A stretch of 18,468 bases of DNA from Thiomonas sp. GTDB lineage: Bacteria; Pseudomonadota; Gammaproteobacteria; Burkholderiales; Burkholderiaceae_C. Below the pieces are notes generated by a model. That model worked only from the letters and a program-made list of their open reading frames with translations. It made no database searches and was not told the DNA's origin. This document shows positions 7,123-15,092 of the stretch, piece after piece (position 1 is the stretch's first letter; every line of letters starts with the position of its first letter). The translations under genes were made by a program, and so were the position numbers. Location: NCBI GenBank assembly GCA_027451915.1, contig DAIDHU010000575.1, forward strand, positions 1-18,468. Reading direction: 5' to 3'.

Positions 7123-7437
7123 ATGTCCGACGCACTGCAACGCATCGACCAGTTGGTCAAGTCCAACGACGTGGTGCTGTTCATGAAAGGCACCCCGCAA
7201 TTCCCGCAATGCGGTTTTTCCGGCCGTGCGGTCCAGATCCTGAAGGCCTGCGGCGTGGCGCAATACGCCAGCGTGAACGTGCTGGAGGACAACGACGTGC
7301 GTCAGGCGGTGAAGGAATACGCCAACTGGCCCACCATTCCCCAGTTGTACGTGCACGGCGAGTTCGTCGGCGGCTCGGACATCATGACCGAGATGTACCA
7401 GAGCGGCGAACTCAAGGAACTGCTGGGCGGCTCCTGA
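7123..7437 (+). CDS. grxD: Monothiol glutaredoxin, CGFS type (Grx4)
   Basis: The product has 104 residues, the standard length for this class. The active-site motif CGFS starts at Cys30 (FPQCGFSGRA), Lys22 precedes it in FMKGTPQ, and the glutathione-binding WPTIPQLYV (69-77) and GGSD (83-86) are present. CGFS glutaredoxins bind a [2Fe-2S] cluster with glutathione and deliver or store Fe-S clusters in the cytosol, often with BolA; they have little redox activity. A GAGG at 7112-7115 is a suitable ribosome binding site. The gene lies 88 bp after prmC and overlaps ubiX by one base. Confidence 0.96.
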   Translation: MSDALQRIDQLVKSNDVVLFMKGTPQFPQCGFSGRAVQILKACGVAQYASVNVLEDNDVRQAVKEYANWPTIPQLYVHGEFVGGSDIMTEMYQSGELKELLGGS

Positions 7438-8054
7438 TGCCCGAGCCCCCCGCCCAGGCGACCGCACCCCGCCTGATCGTCGGCATCACGGGGGCCACCG
7501 GCGCCGTGTACGGGGTGCGACTGCTCCAGCACCTGCGCCGCCTGGGTGTGGCGCGTAGCCACCTCGTGGTCAGCCCCGCGGGCTGGATGAGCATTCGCGC
7601 CGAAACCGACATGGACCGCCGGGACGTGGAGGCGCTGGCCGACCAGGTGCACCCCATCGGCGACGTGGCCGCGAGCATCGCCAGCGGCTCCTTCCCCACG
7701 CTGGGCATGGTGGTGGCGCCCTGTTCCATGAAAACCCTCGCGGCCGTGGCCCACGGGCTGTCGGACAACCTGCTGTCGCGTGCCGCCGATGTGTGCCTGA
7801 AGGAGCGCAGGCGCCTGGTGCTGATGGCGCGCGAGACCCCGCTGAACCTGGCTCACCTGCGCAACATGACCCAGGTCACTGAAATGGGCGGGGTGATCAT
7901 GCCGCCGCTGCCGGCGCTGTATCTGCGCCCCCGCAGCCTGGAGGAGATGGTCGACCACACCCTCGGGCGCGTGTTCGAGCAGTTCGGCCTGGCCCACGAC
8001 CTCGCGCCGGCCTGGGCCGGCTGGCCGGCGCCGGGCGGGCCCGAGCTCGCCTAG
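7437..8054 (+). CDS. ubiX: Flavin prenyltransferase UbiX
   Basis: UbiX joins a dimethylallyl group to FMN, making the prenylated flavin needed by the decarboxylase UbiD in ubiquinone synthesis. The 205-residue product has the FMN-binding GITGATGA (16-23), PCSMKTLAAVAHG (95-107), NLLSRAADVCLKERR (111-125), LMARETPLN (129-137) and IMPPLPALY (154-162), all UbiX/Pad1-family signatures. It starts within the grxD stop (TGATG) and is the last gene of the plus-strand run. It has a short non-conserved N-terminal extension of about 11 residues. No ubiD is seen in the window. Confidence 0.95.
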   Translation: MPEPPAQATAPRLIVGITGATGAVYGVRLLQHLRRLGVARSHLVVSPAGWMSIRAETDMDRRDVEALADQVHPIGDVAASIASGSFPTLGMVVAPCSMKTLAAVAHGLSDNLLSRAADVCLKERRRLVLMARETPLNLAHLRNMTQVTEMGGVIMPPLPALYLRPRSLEEMVDHTLGRVFEQFGLAHDLAPAWAGWPAPGGPELA

Positions 8055-8064
8055 GCGCGCCTAG
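8051..8064. repeat. 14-bp perfect palindrome containing the stops of ubiX and ubiH
   Basis: CTAGGCGCGCCTAG is a perfect palindrome. It contains the ubiX stop TAG (8052-8054, plus) and the ubiH stop TAG (8063-8061, minus), so the two convergent genes end six bases apart. No U-tract follows on either side. Confidence 0.75.
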
Positions 8065-9317
8065 ACGCGCCAGCCGAACAGCATGTGCCGCTGCAGCGCG
8101 CGGCGCAGCGGCCACGCCGCCGACAAGGCGGCCAGGGCTCCCGCGCGCAACGCGGCGGCGCCGGGCAGATCCCAGGTGAAGCCGCGCGCCAGAAGATCCG
8201 TCAGGCCGAGCAGCACCGCACGGTCAGGCAGGCGCGCCAGGTCGTAGCGCCGCAGCGCGGCCTCCAGCCCGGCGGCATCCGTCTCGGCCAGCAGGCGCGC
8301 CAGCACCGCGCTGTCGCGCAGGCCCAGGTTCAGGCCCTGGCCCGCCACCGGGTGCAGGGTCTGCGCGGCATTGCCCAGTTGCACCGTGCGCCCGCGGCGC
8401 GTGCGCACGCGCGCATTGAGCCCCAGCGGGTAGCTGCCGAGCAGGCGCAGCTCCAGCGCGCGCCCGCACACGGCGGGCAACAGGGTCTGCAATGCGCGCA
8501 GGGCATCGGCCGTCCCCTGAGCCAGGAGCTCCTGCGCGCGCTGGGGGGGTACGCACCACACCAGCGCATAGTCGGCGCCGCGGGGCAGCAGCGCCACCGG
8601 GCCGTCGGGCGTGAAACGCTCCACCGCCAGGCCCTCGTGGGCGCGATCGCAGCTCAACTGGCCGATCAGGGCCGTCTGGCCGTAGTCGTGGTGCAGCTCG
8701 CGCTGCTGCTGGTTGTGGAAGGCCCCGCCCTCGGCGAGCACGGCGAGGTCGAAGTCCCGCGCGGAACCGCCGGCCTCGGGCACGGCACCGTCATCGACCG
8801 CGCCGGCCGGCGGGCACAGGCGCACGGACTCCGGCCCTTCCCGCGCCGTCACCGGGCTGGCATAGCGCACCGCGATGCCCGCCTGGCGCGCCGCGGACTG
8901 CAGCGCCCCCAGCAATTCGCCGTAGCGCACCGTGTATCCGAGCGCGGGCAGCGCCGCTTCGTCGGCTCGCAGCATCACCCGTGGCAGCGAGCTCAGCCCG
9001 GGGGCATGCTGGGAGACGTGGATGTGCCGGATCGCCGTGGCCGCGTCGCCGGGCCAGGCCCCCAGCGCCTGCAGCAGCTGCCGGCTGCCCTCGGACAGGG
9101 CGAGCACGCGCGGATCGGCCAGCGCGGCCTGCGCGTCGGGCTGGGCGTCGAAGACCTGCAGTTCGGCCCGGCTTCCGAGCTGGCGCATACGCAGCGCCAG
9201 GCTCAGGCCCACCGGGCCCGCACCGACGATGGCCACGCGCGGGGCCCGAGGCCGCGGCTGGGCGGGGGGGGCCGCGCGATCGCGGCGCGCCACGCTGGCG
9301 CAACAGGCCTCGCTCAT
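8061..9317 (-). CDS. ubiH: UbiH-type FAD-dependent ubiquinone hydroxylase
   Basis: This 418-residue protein belongs to the UbiH/UbiI/UbiF/COQ6 family, flavin monooxygenases that hydroxylate the ubiquinone ring precursor at the membrane face. The FAD dinucleotide motif is VAIVGAGPVGLSLALRM, near residues 28-44. The mid-protein motif FDLAVLAEGG corresponds to the family's DG motif. The third FAD motif, LGNAAQTLHPVAGQGLNLGL followed by RD, is close to the E. coli UbiH form. Which ring position it modifies cannot be told, since beta-proteobacterial family members differ in regiospecificity. The N-terminus has about 25 extra Ala/Arg/Pro-rich residues. Its ATG overlaps the pepP stop (ATGA); a pepP-ubiH pair also occurs in E. 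coli. Confidence 0.92.
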   Translation of the reverse strand: MSEACCASVARRDRAAPPAQPRPRAPRVAIVGAGPVGLSLALRMRQLGSRAELQVFDAQPDAQAALADPRVLALSEGSRQLLQALGAWPGDAATAIRHIHVSQHAPGLSSLPRVMLRADEAALPALGYTVRYGELLGALQSAARQAGIAVRYASPVTAREGPESVRLCPPAGAVDDGAVPEAGGSARDFDLAVLAEGGAFHNQQQRELHHDYGQTALIGQLSCDRAHEGLAVERFTPDGPVALLPRGADYALVWCVPPQRAQELLAQGTADALRALQTLLPAVCGRALELRLLGSYPLGLNARVRTRRGRTVQLGNAAQTLHPVAGQGLNLGLRDSAVLARLLAETDAAGLEAALRRYDLARLPDRAVLLGLTDLLARGFTWDLPGAAALRAGALAALSAAWPLRRALQRHMLFGWRV

Positions 9318-10750
9318 CAGGCCCCCATCAGTTGCTCGATGTCGGCCACGGTCTTGGGGGCCTGCCGGGTCAGCACCTCGCAGTCCGCATGCTCGCGCAC
9401 CAGCACATCGTCCTCGATGCGGATGCCGATGTCGTGGTAGGCCTCGGGCAGGTCGGCGGCGGCGCGCACGTACAGGCCAGGCTCGATGGTCAGCACCATG
9501 CCCGGGCGCAGCACCCTGGCCGCCGGCACGCTGGCACCGTCGGGCAGGGCGCGCGGCGGCTCCCCGGGCTCGGAATATTCGCCGCAATCGTGCACGTCCA
9601 TGCCCAGCCAGTGGCTGGTGCGATGCATGTAGAAGCGCCGGTACGCGCCGGTGTGCAGCACCGCGTCGACGTCGGGGGCGGTGGCGCGCGGGATCAGCCC
9701 GGTATCGAGCAGGCCCTGGGCGAGCACCCGCAGCGCGGCCTCGTGGGGGTCGGTGAAGCGCGCCCCGGCACGCGTCGCTTCGATCGCGGCGCGCTGCGAT
9801 TCCAGCACGATCTCGTAGAGCTCGCGCTGCGGCCCGGAGAATCGCCCGCCCACCGGGAAGGTGCGGGTGATGTCGCTGGCGTAGCCGTCGAGCTCGCAGG
9901 CGGCGTCGATCAGGCACAGGCTGCCGCGGCGCAGCAGCGCGTTGCCCGCGCGATAGTGCAGGATGCAGGCGTTCGCGCCCGCGGCCACGATGCTGCCGTA
10001 GGCCGGGGCCTGCGCGCCGGCGCGGCGAAAGGCGTGCAGCAGCTCGGCCTCGAGGTGGTATTCGCGCAGATCCGCCGGCGCGCCGGCGCCCGCGGCGCGC
10101 ATGGCGCGGCGATGCGCCTCGCTGGAAATGTCCGCGGCGCGGCGCATCACCTGCAACTCGTAGTCGTCCTTGAACAGGCGCATCTCGTCCAGGGCGGCGC
10201 ACAGGTCCTGCTGCGTGGTGGGCGCGTGACGGCCGGCGCGAGCCTGCGCCCGCACCGCCTGCAGCCACCCCTGCACGCGGGTTTCCAGGCCCTCGTGCAC
10301 GCCGAAGGGCCACCACACGGCGGGTCGGTCCATCAACATGCGCGGCAGCACGGCGTCGATGTCCTCGATGGACCCGGCCGCGTCCATGCCGAAGGCCTCA
10401 CGCGCGGCGTCGGGGCCGAAACGCACGCCATCCCAGATCTCGCGCTCGGGATCCTTCGGGCGGCACAGCAGGGTGCTGCGCGCGCTTCCATCGCGCTCGA
10501 CCTCCAGCACCAGCAGGCTGTGCGGCTCGGTGAAGGCGCTGAGGTAGTAAAAGTAGCTGTCGTGCCGATAGGGGTAATCGGCATCGCGGTTGCGCATGCG
10601 CTCCGGCGCGGTCGGAACCAGGGCGACGCCGCCGCCGGCATCGGCGATACGCCGGGCCAGCTGGGCGCGGCGCAGGGCGCACTGGCGCAGCAACTGCGCG
10701 TCGGGAAGCTCGGGAGCGGTGGCGGTGGACAGGACGGGGACTGCGGACAT
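9317..10750 (-). CDS. pepP: Xaa-Pro aminopeptidase P
   Basis: PepP removes the N-terminal residue from peptides with proline in second place. The 477-residue product has the N-terminal aminopeptidase P domain (about 15-150, with DADYPYRHDSYFYYLSAF) and the pita-bread metallopeptidase domain. All five expected dimanganese ligands can be placed: Asp282 and Asp293 (LIDAACELDGYASDITRTFP), His380 (MHRTSHWLGMDVHD), Glu423 (LTIEPGLYV) and Glu446 (GIRIEDDVLV). It is somewhat longer than the E. coli enzyme, mainly at the N-terminus. It lies 45 bp after murU and overlaps ubiH, so it is probably co-transcribed with both. Confidence 0.96.
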   Translation of the reverse strand: MSAVPVLSTATAPELPDAQLLRQCALRRAQLARRIADAGGGVALVPTAPERMRNRDADYPYRHDSYFYYLSAFTEPHSLLVLEVERDGSARSTLLCRPKDPEREIWDGVRFGPDAAREAFGMDAAGSIEDIDAVLPRMLMDRPAVWWPFGVHEGLETRVQGWLQAVRAQARAGRHAPTTQQDLCAALDEMRLFKDDYELQVMRRAADISSEAHRRAMRAAGAGAPADLREYHLEAELLHAFRRAGAQAPAYGSIVAAGANACILHYRAGNALLRRGSLCLIDAACELDGYASDITRTFPVGGRFSGPQRELYEIVLESQRAAIEATRAGARFTDPHEAALRVLAQGLLDTGLIPRATAPDVDAVLHTGAYRRFYMHRTSHWLGMDVHDCGEYSEPGEPPRALPDGASVPAARVLRPGMVLTIEPGLYVRAAADLPEAYHDIGIRIEDDVLVREHADCEVLTRQAPKTVADIEQLMGA

Positions 10751-10795
10751 CGTGGGTGGGCATCGAAAGGCGCGCGAGGCGCCGCAACCTTGAGC

Positions 10796-11542
10796 TTACC
10801 CCCGAGCGGCCCCGGGCCGCTGGGAGGCGATCGATGCCCCCTCCGCGGCACGCAGCCGGGCATCGAGCTCGGCGAGTTGCCCGGGGGTGCCAAGGTTGTG
10901 CCAGGCGCCCCGCCAGTGCTCGCCACTGACCCGCCCGGCCTCGACCTCGGCGTACAGCCAGGGAAACAGCTTCCAGGCCTGGCGCGCCGGACGACCGGCG
11001 AACAATCCGGCGTGGAACACGGCAATATTGCCGTAATTGAGCTTTTGGCCCTCGCGCCGCACGCGGCCGTCGGGACCCAGCGCCATGTCGCCGCCGGGAT
11101 GGTGCGCGGGGTTGTCGGCCAGCACGAAGTGCGCGCTGGTGGATCCCGGATCGGCCGCGATGCGCGCCGCTGCCGCGTGCAGGCGCGCATAGTCGAATTC
11201 GGTGTAGATGTCGGCGCTGAGCACCGCGAAGGGTGGGGCCTCGGGCCCTCCCAGCAGGGGCAGCGCGGTGGCCACGGCGCCGCCGGTCTCCCAGGCCTGC
11301 TCGGGCTCGCGCGAGTAGTCGATGCGCAGATCCCAGCGCGAGCCGTCGCCCAGCGCCTCGACCAGGCGGTCCCCCAGCCAGCCGAGGTTGACCACCAGCT
11401 CGCGCAGCCCGGCACGGCGCAGGCGCTCGATCTGCCAGACGATCAGGGGCTTGCCCGCCAGCTCCAGCAAGGGCTTGGGCAGTCGATCGGTGAGCGGGCG
11501 CATGCGCTCGCCGCGTCCGGCGGCCAGGATCAGGGCTTTCAT
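10796..11542 (-). CDS. murU: N-acetylmuramate 1-phosphate uridylyltransferase
   Basis: MurU makes UDP-MurNAc from MurNAc alpha-1-phosphate and UTP in the peptidoglycan recycling shortcut that bypasses the fosfomycin-sensitive MurA step. The 248-residue product has the nucleotidyltransferase signature MKALILAAGRGERMRPLT, PKPLLELAGKPLI (22-34), ETGGAV (85-90), and a metal-binding Asp111 in LSADIYTEFDY. It sits 12 bp after amgK, the kinase supplying its substrate. That context decides between MurU and general sugar-nucleotide transferases. Confidence 0.92.
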   Translation of the reverse strand: MKALILAAGRGERMRPLTDRLPKPLLELAGKPLIVWQIERLRRAGLRELVVNLGWLGDRLVEALGDGSRWDLRIDYSREPEQAWETGGAVATALPLLGGPEAPPFAVLSADIYTEFDYARLHAAAARIAADPGSTSAHFVLADNPAHHPGGDMALGPDGRVRREGQKLNYGNIAVFHAGLFAGRPARQAWKLFPWLYAEVEAGRVSGEHWRGAWHNLGTPGQLAELDARLRAAEGASIASQRPGAARG

Positions 11543-11554
11543 GGCGGCCGCGAC

Positions 11555-12637
11555 CTAGAAGGTGTAGGCGTCGCGCCGCGCCACGCCCTGCAGGCGGTCG
11601 AGCAGGCGCAGCAGGGGCGCGAACTGCGCGTAGCGCGAGGCCACCGCGCGCACGTAATCGAGCACCAGGGGCAGGTCGTTCAGGTACTGCGCCTTGCCGT
11701 CGCGGTGGTACAGGCGCGAGAAAATGCCCAGCACCTTGAGCTGGCGCTGCAGGCCCATCCACTCGAAATCCTTGTAGAAGGCGCCGAAATCAGGGTTCAC
11801 CGGCAAGCCCGCGGCACGCGCCGCCTCCCAGTAGCGGATCGCCCAGTCGATCTGCTGCTGCTCGGGCCAGGCGATGTAGGCATCGCGCAGCAGCGAGACC
11901 AGGTCGTAGGTGATCGGGCCCAGCACCGCGTCCTGGAAATCGAGCACGCCGGGGTTGCCCTGTTCGCGCTGCGCGGGCAGCACCATCAGGTTGCGGCTGT
12001 GGTAGTCCCGGTGCACCAGCACCACGGGCTGCGCAAGCACGTTGTCCAGCAGGGCCTCCATGACCCGGCGCAGGCCCTGGCGCTCCTGCTCGTCAAGCTC
12101 CGCCTGCATCTGGCGGCGCACGTACCAGGCCTCGAACAGATCCATCTCGACCTGCAGGCGCTCGCGGTCGTAGGCCGGCAAGGGCGCCCGCAGGCCCTGC
12201 ATGCGCACCAGTGCGTTCAGCGCGTCGCGCATCAAGGCATCGCAGGCCGCCATGTCGCCCGCCGCACGGGCCTGCAGCAGCGCCTCCAGATAGGTGGTGC
12301 TCCCCAGGTCGGACAACAACACCCAGCCTTGCGCGTCGTCGCGCGCGAGCACCCTGGGGGCCGAGAGCCCGCCCGCGCGCAACACCTCGGCCACCTGGCA
12401 AAAGCGTCCGACATCCTCCTTCTCGGGAGGCGCGTCCATGACGATGAGGGTGGCGTCGTCCCCGGCCGACGCGTCCAGCCGGAAATAGCGCCGGAAACTG
12501 GCGTCGGCCGAGGCCGGGCGCAGGCTGGCGGGAAGCAGGGCGGTGCCGCCCGGGGAGGACTCCAGCCAGGCGCGCAGGCGGGCGAGCCGGGCGTCGACCT
12601 CGGGGGCAGGGGTGGATTCGGGGCTTTTGCGGGTCAT
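11555..12637 (-). CDS. amgK: N-acetylmuramate/N-acetylglucosamine anomeric kinase
   Basis: AmgK phosphorylates MurNAc (and GlcNAc) at the anomeric carbon for MurU. The product, 360 residues from the ATG at 12637, has an aminoglycoside-phosphotransferase-type kinase fold. The catalytic loop is LVHRDYHSRNLMV (HRDYHSRN at 209-216), followed by the metal-binding VLDFQDAVLGPITYDLVSLL with DFQDA at 233-237. The N-lobe shows DASFRRYFRLD. A GTG start eight codons earlier (12661) is possible; neither start has a strong ribosome binding site. The amgK-murU pair diverging from lptD is familiar from pseudomonads and beta-proteobacteria. It places peptidoglycan recycling beside LPS assembly. Confidence 0.93.
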   Translation of the reverse strand: MTRKSPESTPAPEVDARLARLRAWLESSPGGTALLPASLRPASADASFRRYFRLDASAGDDATLIVMDAPPEKEDVGRFCQVAEVLRAGGLSAPRVLARDDAQGWVLLSDLGSTTYLEALLQARAAGDMAACDALMRDALNALVRMQGLRAPLPAYDRERLQVEMDLFEAWYVRRQMQAELDEQERQGLRRVMEALLDNVLAQPVVLVHRDYHSRNLMVLPAQREQGNPGVLDFQDAVLGPITYDLVSLLRDAYIAWPEQQQIDWAIRYWEAARAAGLPVNPDFGAFYKDFEWMGLQRQLKVLGIFSRLYHRDGKAQYLNDLPLVLDYVRAVASRYAQFAPLLRLLDRLQGVARRDAYTF

Positions 12638-12663
12638 GGGCAGGGGGGGTGGCGGCTCCACGA

Positions 12664-12709
12664 CTTCGGAAGCGCCGGGGGGTTCCTATAATCGGCGCCG
12701 ATTCTAGGA
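12664..12709. promoter_or_regulatory. lptD promoter within a 26-bp near-perfect palindrome shared with amgK
   Basis: A perfect -10 TATAAT at 12687-12692 points toward lptD, with a modest -35 TTCGGA at 12665-12670 (16-bp spacing). TAGAAT on the minus strand (12706-12701) points toward amgK but has no clear -35. Both hexamers lie in a palindrome at 12684-12709 in which 12 of 13 base pairs match. Its core, AATCGGCGCCGATT (12690-12703), is perfect. Predicted starts would be near 12699 (lptD) and 12694 (amgK). Confidence 0.6.
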
Positions 12710-12714
12710 GGCCG

Positions 12715-12748
12715 CGGACCGTGGCCGCCGGCCACGTGCGCGGGTCCG
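12715..12748 (+). other. Strong stem-loop in the lptD leader
   Basis: An inner hairpin GTGGCC-GCC-GGCCAC (12721-12735) is directly flanked by an outer stem, CGGACC (12715-12720) with GGTCCG (12743-12748). A 7-base bulge sits on the 3' side. The structure occupies the middle of the roughly 80-base leader between the predicted start point and the lptD GTG. It could affect translation or mRNA stability, or serve as a transcription pause. There is no U-tract. Confidence 0.45.
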
Positions 12749-12779
12749 ACCGCGCCCCGGCCCGTAACCCGCCCGTCCA

Positions 12780-15092
12780 GTGCTCCTTTTGCCGCAGATC
12801 CTGCCCCGTGCCCCGCGCCACGCCCGTGTTCGCGCGCTGGCCGTCGCCATCGGCCTGATGCTGGCCCGCGCGGCGGCGGCCGCCGATGCGCCAGCCCCGG
12901 GCGCGAGCCGTCCCGGGCTGGCGCTGCGGCCGAGCCCGACCCTGGCGGAGAAGCTGCCCTCCCAGGCGCAGCCCCTCGAGCCGGTGTTCGTGGACGCCGG
13001 ACAACTCAGCATGCAGCCCGACATCCGGCTGGATGCCAGCGGCGCGGTGCAGTTGCGCCGGCACTCGATCGTGTTCAAGGCCGACGCGCTGCACGACGAT
13101 CTGGTGACCAACGAGATCGACGCGCGCGGAGACGTGCGCGTCCTGCGCGACGGCAATGTATTCAGCGGCCCCAGCCTGAAGTTCAACCTGGACGACAGCA
13201 CCGGGGCCATGCCCGATGCGCATTATTTCTTCAACCGCACGCAGGGCGGTGGCCAGGCGGCGGCGGTGCAGTTCCTCGGCAGCCAGCACGTGCAGGCCGA
13301 GAAGGCGACCTACACCACCTGCACCGAATCGCCCGCCGACTGGGTGCTGCAGGCCGCCCACCTGGACCTGGACTTCGCCTCCGACACCGGCGTGGCCGAG
13401 GACGGCGGGGTGAAGTTCAAGGGCGTGACCATCCTGCCCCTGCCCTACGCCAGCTTTCCGCTGACCACCGCGCGCAAGTCGGGGCTGCTGCCGCCCACCA
13501 TCGGGCTGGACAGCCGCAACGGCCTGGATTGGGCCCAGCCGTACTACTGGAATATCGCCCCCAACTACGACGCCACGATCACGCCGCGCCTGTTGCTGCG
13601 CCGGGGCCTGATGGGCAGCGCCGCGGTGCGCTGGCTGGAACCCCGCTACAGCGGCAACGCCATCGTGGACTACTTGCCCGAGGACCGCAGCAACGACGGC
13701 AATTCGCGCTGGGCCGCGGTATTCCAGCAAGGGGGCAGCCTGGCCAGCAACCTGAGCTACGGCCTGAACCTGCAGCGCGTGTCCGACAACAACTGGTGGC
13801 AGGATTTCGGCAGCGTCGACCCGGTGATCGCGGGCAACCGTACCCTGCCCCAGCAGGGACAGATCACATGGTCGCAGCCCAACGGCATGCTGCAGGCCAG
13901 TTTCAACACCTGGCAGACCCTGCAGAGCACGGTCTCGCCGGTGGCGGTGCCCTACGACGTGCAGCACCAATTGCTGGGCAGCTGGCGCAGCCCCAACGAT
14001 ACCGGGTTGCAGTGGCAGCTGGACGCCGCCACCGCGCGCTTCAGCAACAGCACCCCCACGCTGCTGTCCGGGGATCGCAGCTACGTCGATCCCACCCTCA
14101 GCCTGCCCTGGGTGGCGCCGCAGGGCTTTGTCACGCCGGCGCTGCATCTGTATGCGGCCACCTACACCACCGATTCACCCATGTCGAACGGCTCCACGTC
14201 GGCGACGCGCACGGTACCCAGCTTCAGCCTGGACTCGGGCCTGGTGTTCGAGCGTGCCACCCACGCCTTCGGCCACGACCTGACACAGACCCTCGAACCG
14301 CGCCTGTACTATGTCTACACCCCCTATCGCGCGCAGCAATATCTGCCGAATTTCGACAGCGCCCCGCTGGACCTGAACCTGGCGACCATCTACACGGACA
14401 ATCTGTTTTCGGGCAATGATCGCATCGCCGACGCCAACAACATCACCGCCGGCGCCACCACGCGATGGCTCGACGCCAGCAGCGGAGCTGAATACGCCAG
14501 CCTGACGGCGGCGCAGCGGGTGCTGCTGAGTCCGCAGCGCGTGACCCTGACCGGCACGCCCGTGCCGAAGGGGCTCAGCGACACCTTCCTGCTGGGCTCC
14601 CTGTCGGTCACGCCCAACTGGAGCGCCAACGCCGGAATCGACTACAACATGGGCCTGCGCGAGCTGGCGCAGGCCAGTTTCGGCGCCCAGTGGCATGTCG
14701 GCGATTTCAAGAACCTGAGCCTGTCCTATCTGACCCAAAGTGCCACCGCCACCCAGATTCCCCTGCGCTACGTCAACGGCGCCTGGCAGTGGCGCCTGTC
14801 GTCGCGCTGGTATTCCGTGGGGCAGGCCGACTACAGCCTGCAGGACCGCAGCCTCAACAACGGATTGTTCGGCTTCGAGTACGACGGCGGATGCTGGGTG
14901 GGGCGCATCGTGCTGCAACGCCAGTCGCTGACCGCCGTGAGCGGCACCACGCGCATCCTGTTCCAGCTGGAGCTCTCGGGCTTTTCACGTCTGGGCAACA
15001 ATCCCTTGGGGGCCCTGCAGCAAAATATCCCCGGTTATCAACTGGTGCACCAACCGACGGCCGTCCCGAGCCGCTACGTGAACTATGAATAA
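12780..15092 (+). CDS. lptD: LPS-assembly outer membrane protein LptD
   Basis: LptD is the beta-barrel that, with LptE inside it, inserts lipopolysaccharide into the outer leaflet. The 770-residue product has a signal peptide with basic region (RAPRHARVR) and Ala/Leu core, then a periplasmic OstA/LptA-like beta-jellyroll at about 70-210 (QLRRHSIVFKADALHDDLVTN is its typical pattern). The C-terminal domain from about residue 220 is rich in alternating aromatic strands. Only two cysteines occur, Cys181 (TTCTES) and Cys705 (DGGCWVG). They match the positions of one interdomain disulphide in E. coli LptD. The GTG at 12780 is the first start after an in-frame TAA (12765-12767). The end overlaps surA by eight bases. 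Confidence 0.95.
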   Translation: MLLLPQILPRAPRHARVRALAVAIGLMLARAAAAADAPAPGASRPGLALRPSPTLAEKLPSQAQPLEPVFVDAGQLSMQPDIRLDASGAVQLRRHSIVFKADALHDDLVTNEIDARGDVRVLRDGNVFSGPSLKFNLDDSTGAMPDAHYFFNRTQGGGQAAAVQFLGSQHVQAEKATYTTCTESPADWVLQAAHLDLDFASDTGVAEDGGVKFKGVTILPLPYASFPLTTARKSGLLPPTIGLDSRNGLDWAQPYYWNIAPNYDATITPRLLLRRGLMGSAAVRWLEPRYSGNAIVDYLPEDRSNDGNSRWAAVFQQGGSLASNLSYGLNLQRVSDNNWWQDFGSVDPVIAGNRTLPQQGQITWSQPNGMLQASFNTWQTLQSTVSPVAVPYDVQHQLLGSWRSPNDTGLQWQLDAATARFSNSTPTLLSGDRSYVDPTLSLPWVAPQGFVTPALHLYAATYTTDSPMSNGSTSATRTVPSFSLDSGLVFERATHAFGHDLTQTLEPRLYYVYTPYRAQQYLPNFDSAPLDLNLATIYTDNLFSGNDRIADANNITAGATTRWLDASSGAEYASLTAAQRVLLSPQRVTLTGTPVPKGLSDTFLLGSLSVTPNWSANAGIDYNMGLRELAQASFGAQWHVGDFKNLSLSYLTQSATATQIPLRYVNGAWQWRLSSRWYSVGQADYSLQDRSLNNGLFGFEYDGGCWVGRIVLQRQSLTAVSGTTRILFQLELSGFSRLGNNPLGALQQNIPGYQLVHQPTAVPSRYVNYE

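Noticed and set aside
8981..12691. A 1236-codon open frame on the plus strand, opposite ubiH, pepP, murU and amgK
   Set aside because: It is antisense to four well-supported genes, has the Gly/Ala/Arg/Gln/His-rich look of a GC-rich shadow frame, spans several gene boundaries, and shows no domain.
12093..14147. Long minus-strand frame across amgK and lptD
   Set aside because: It crosses the divergent promoter region and runs antisense to most of lptD. Composition is shadow-like and no motif is seen.
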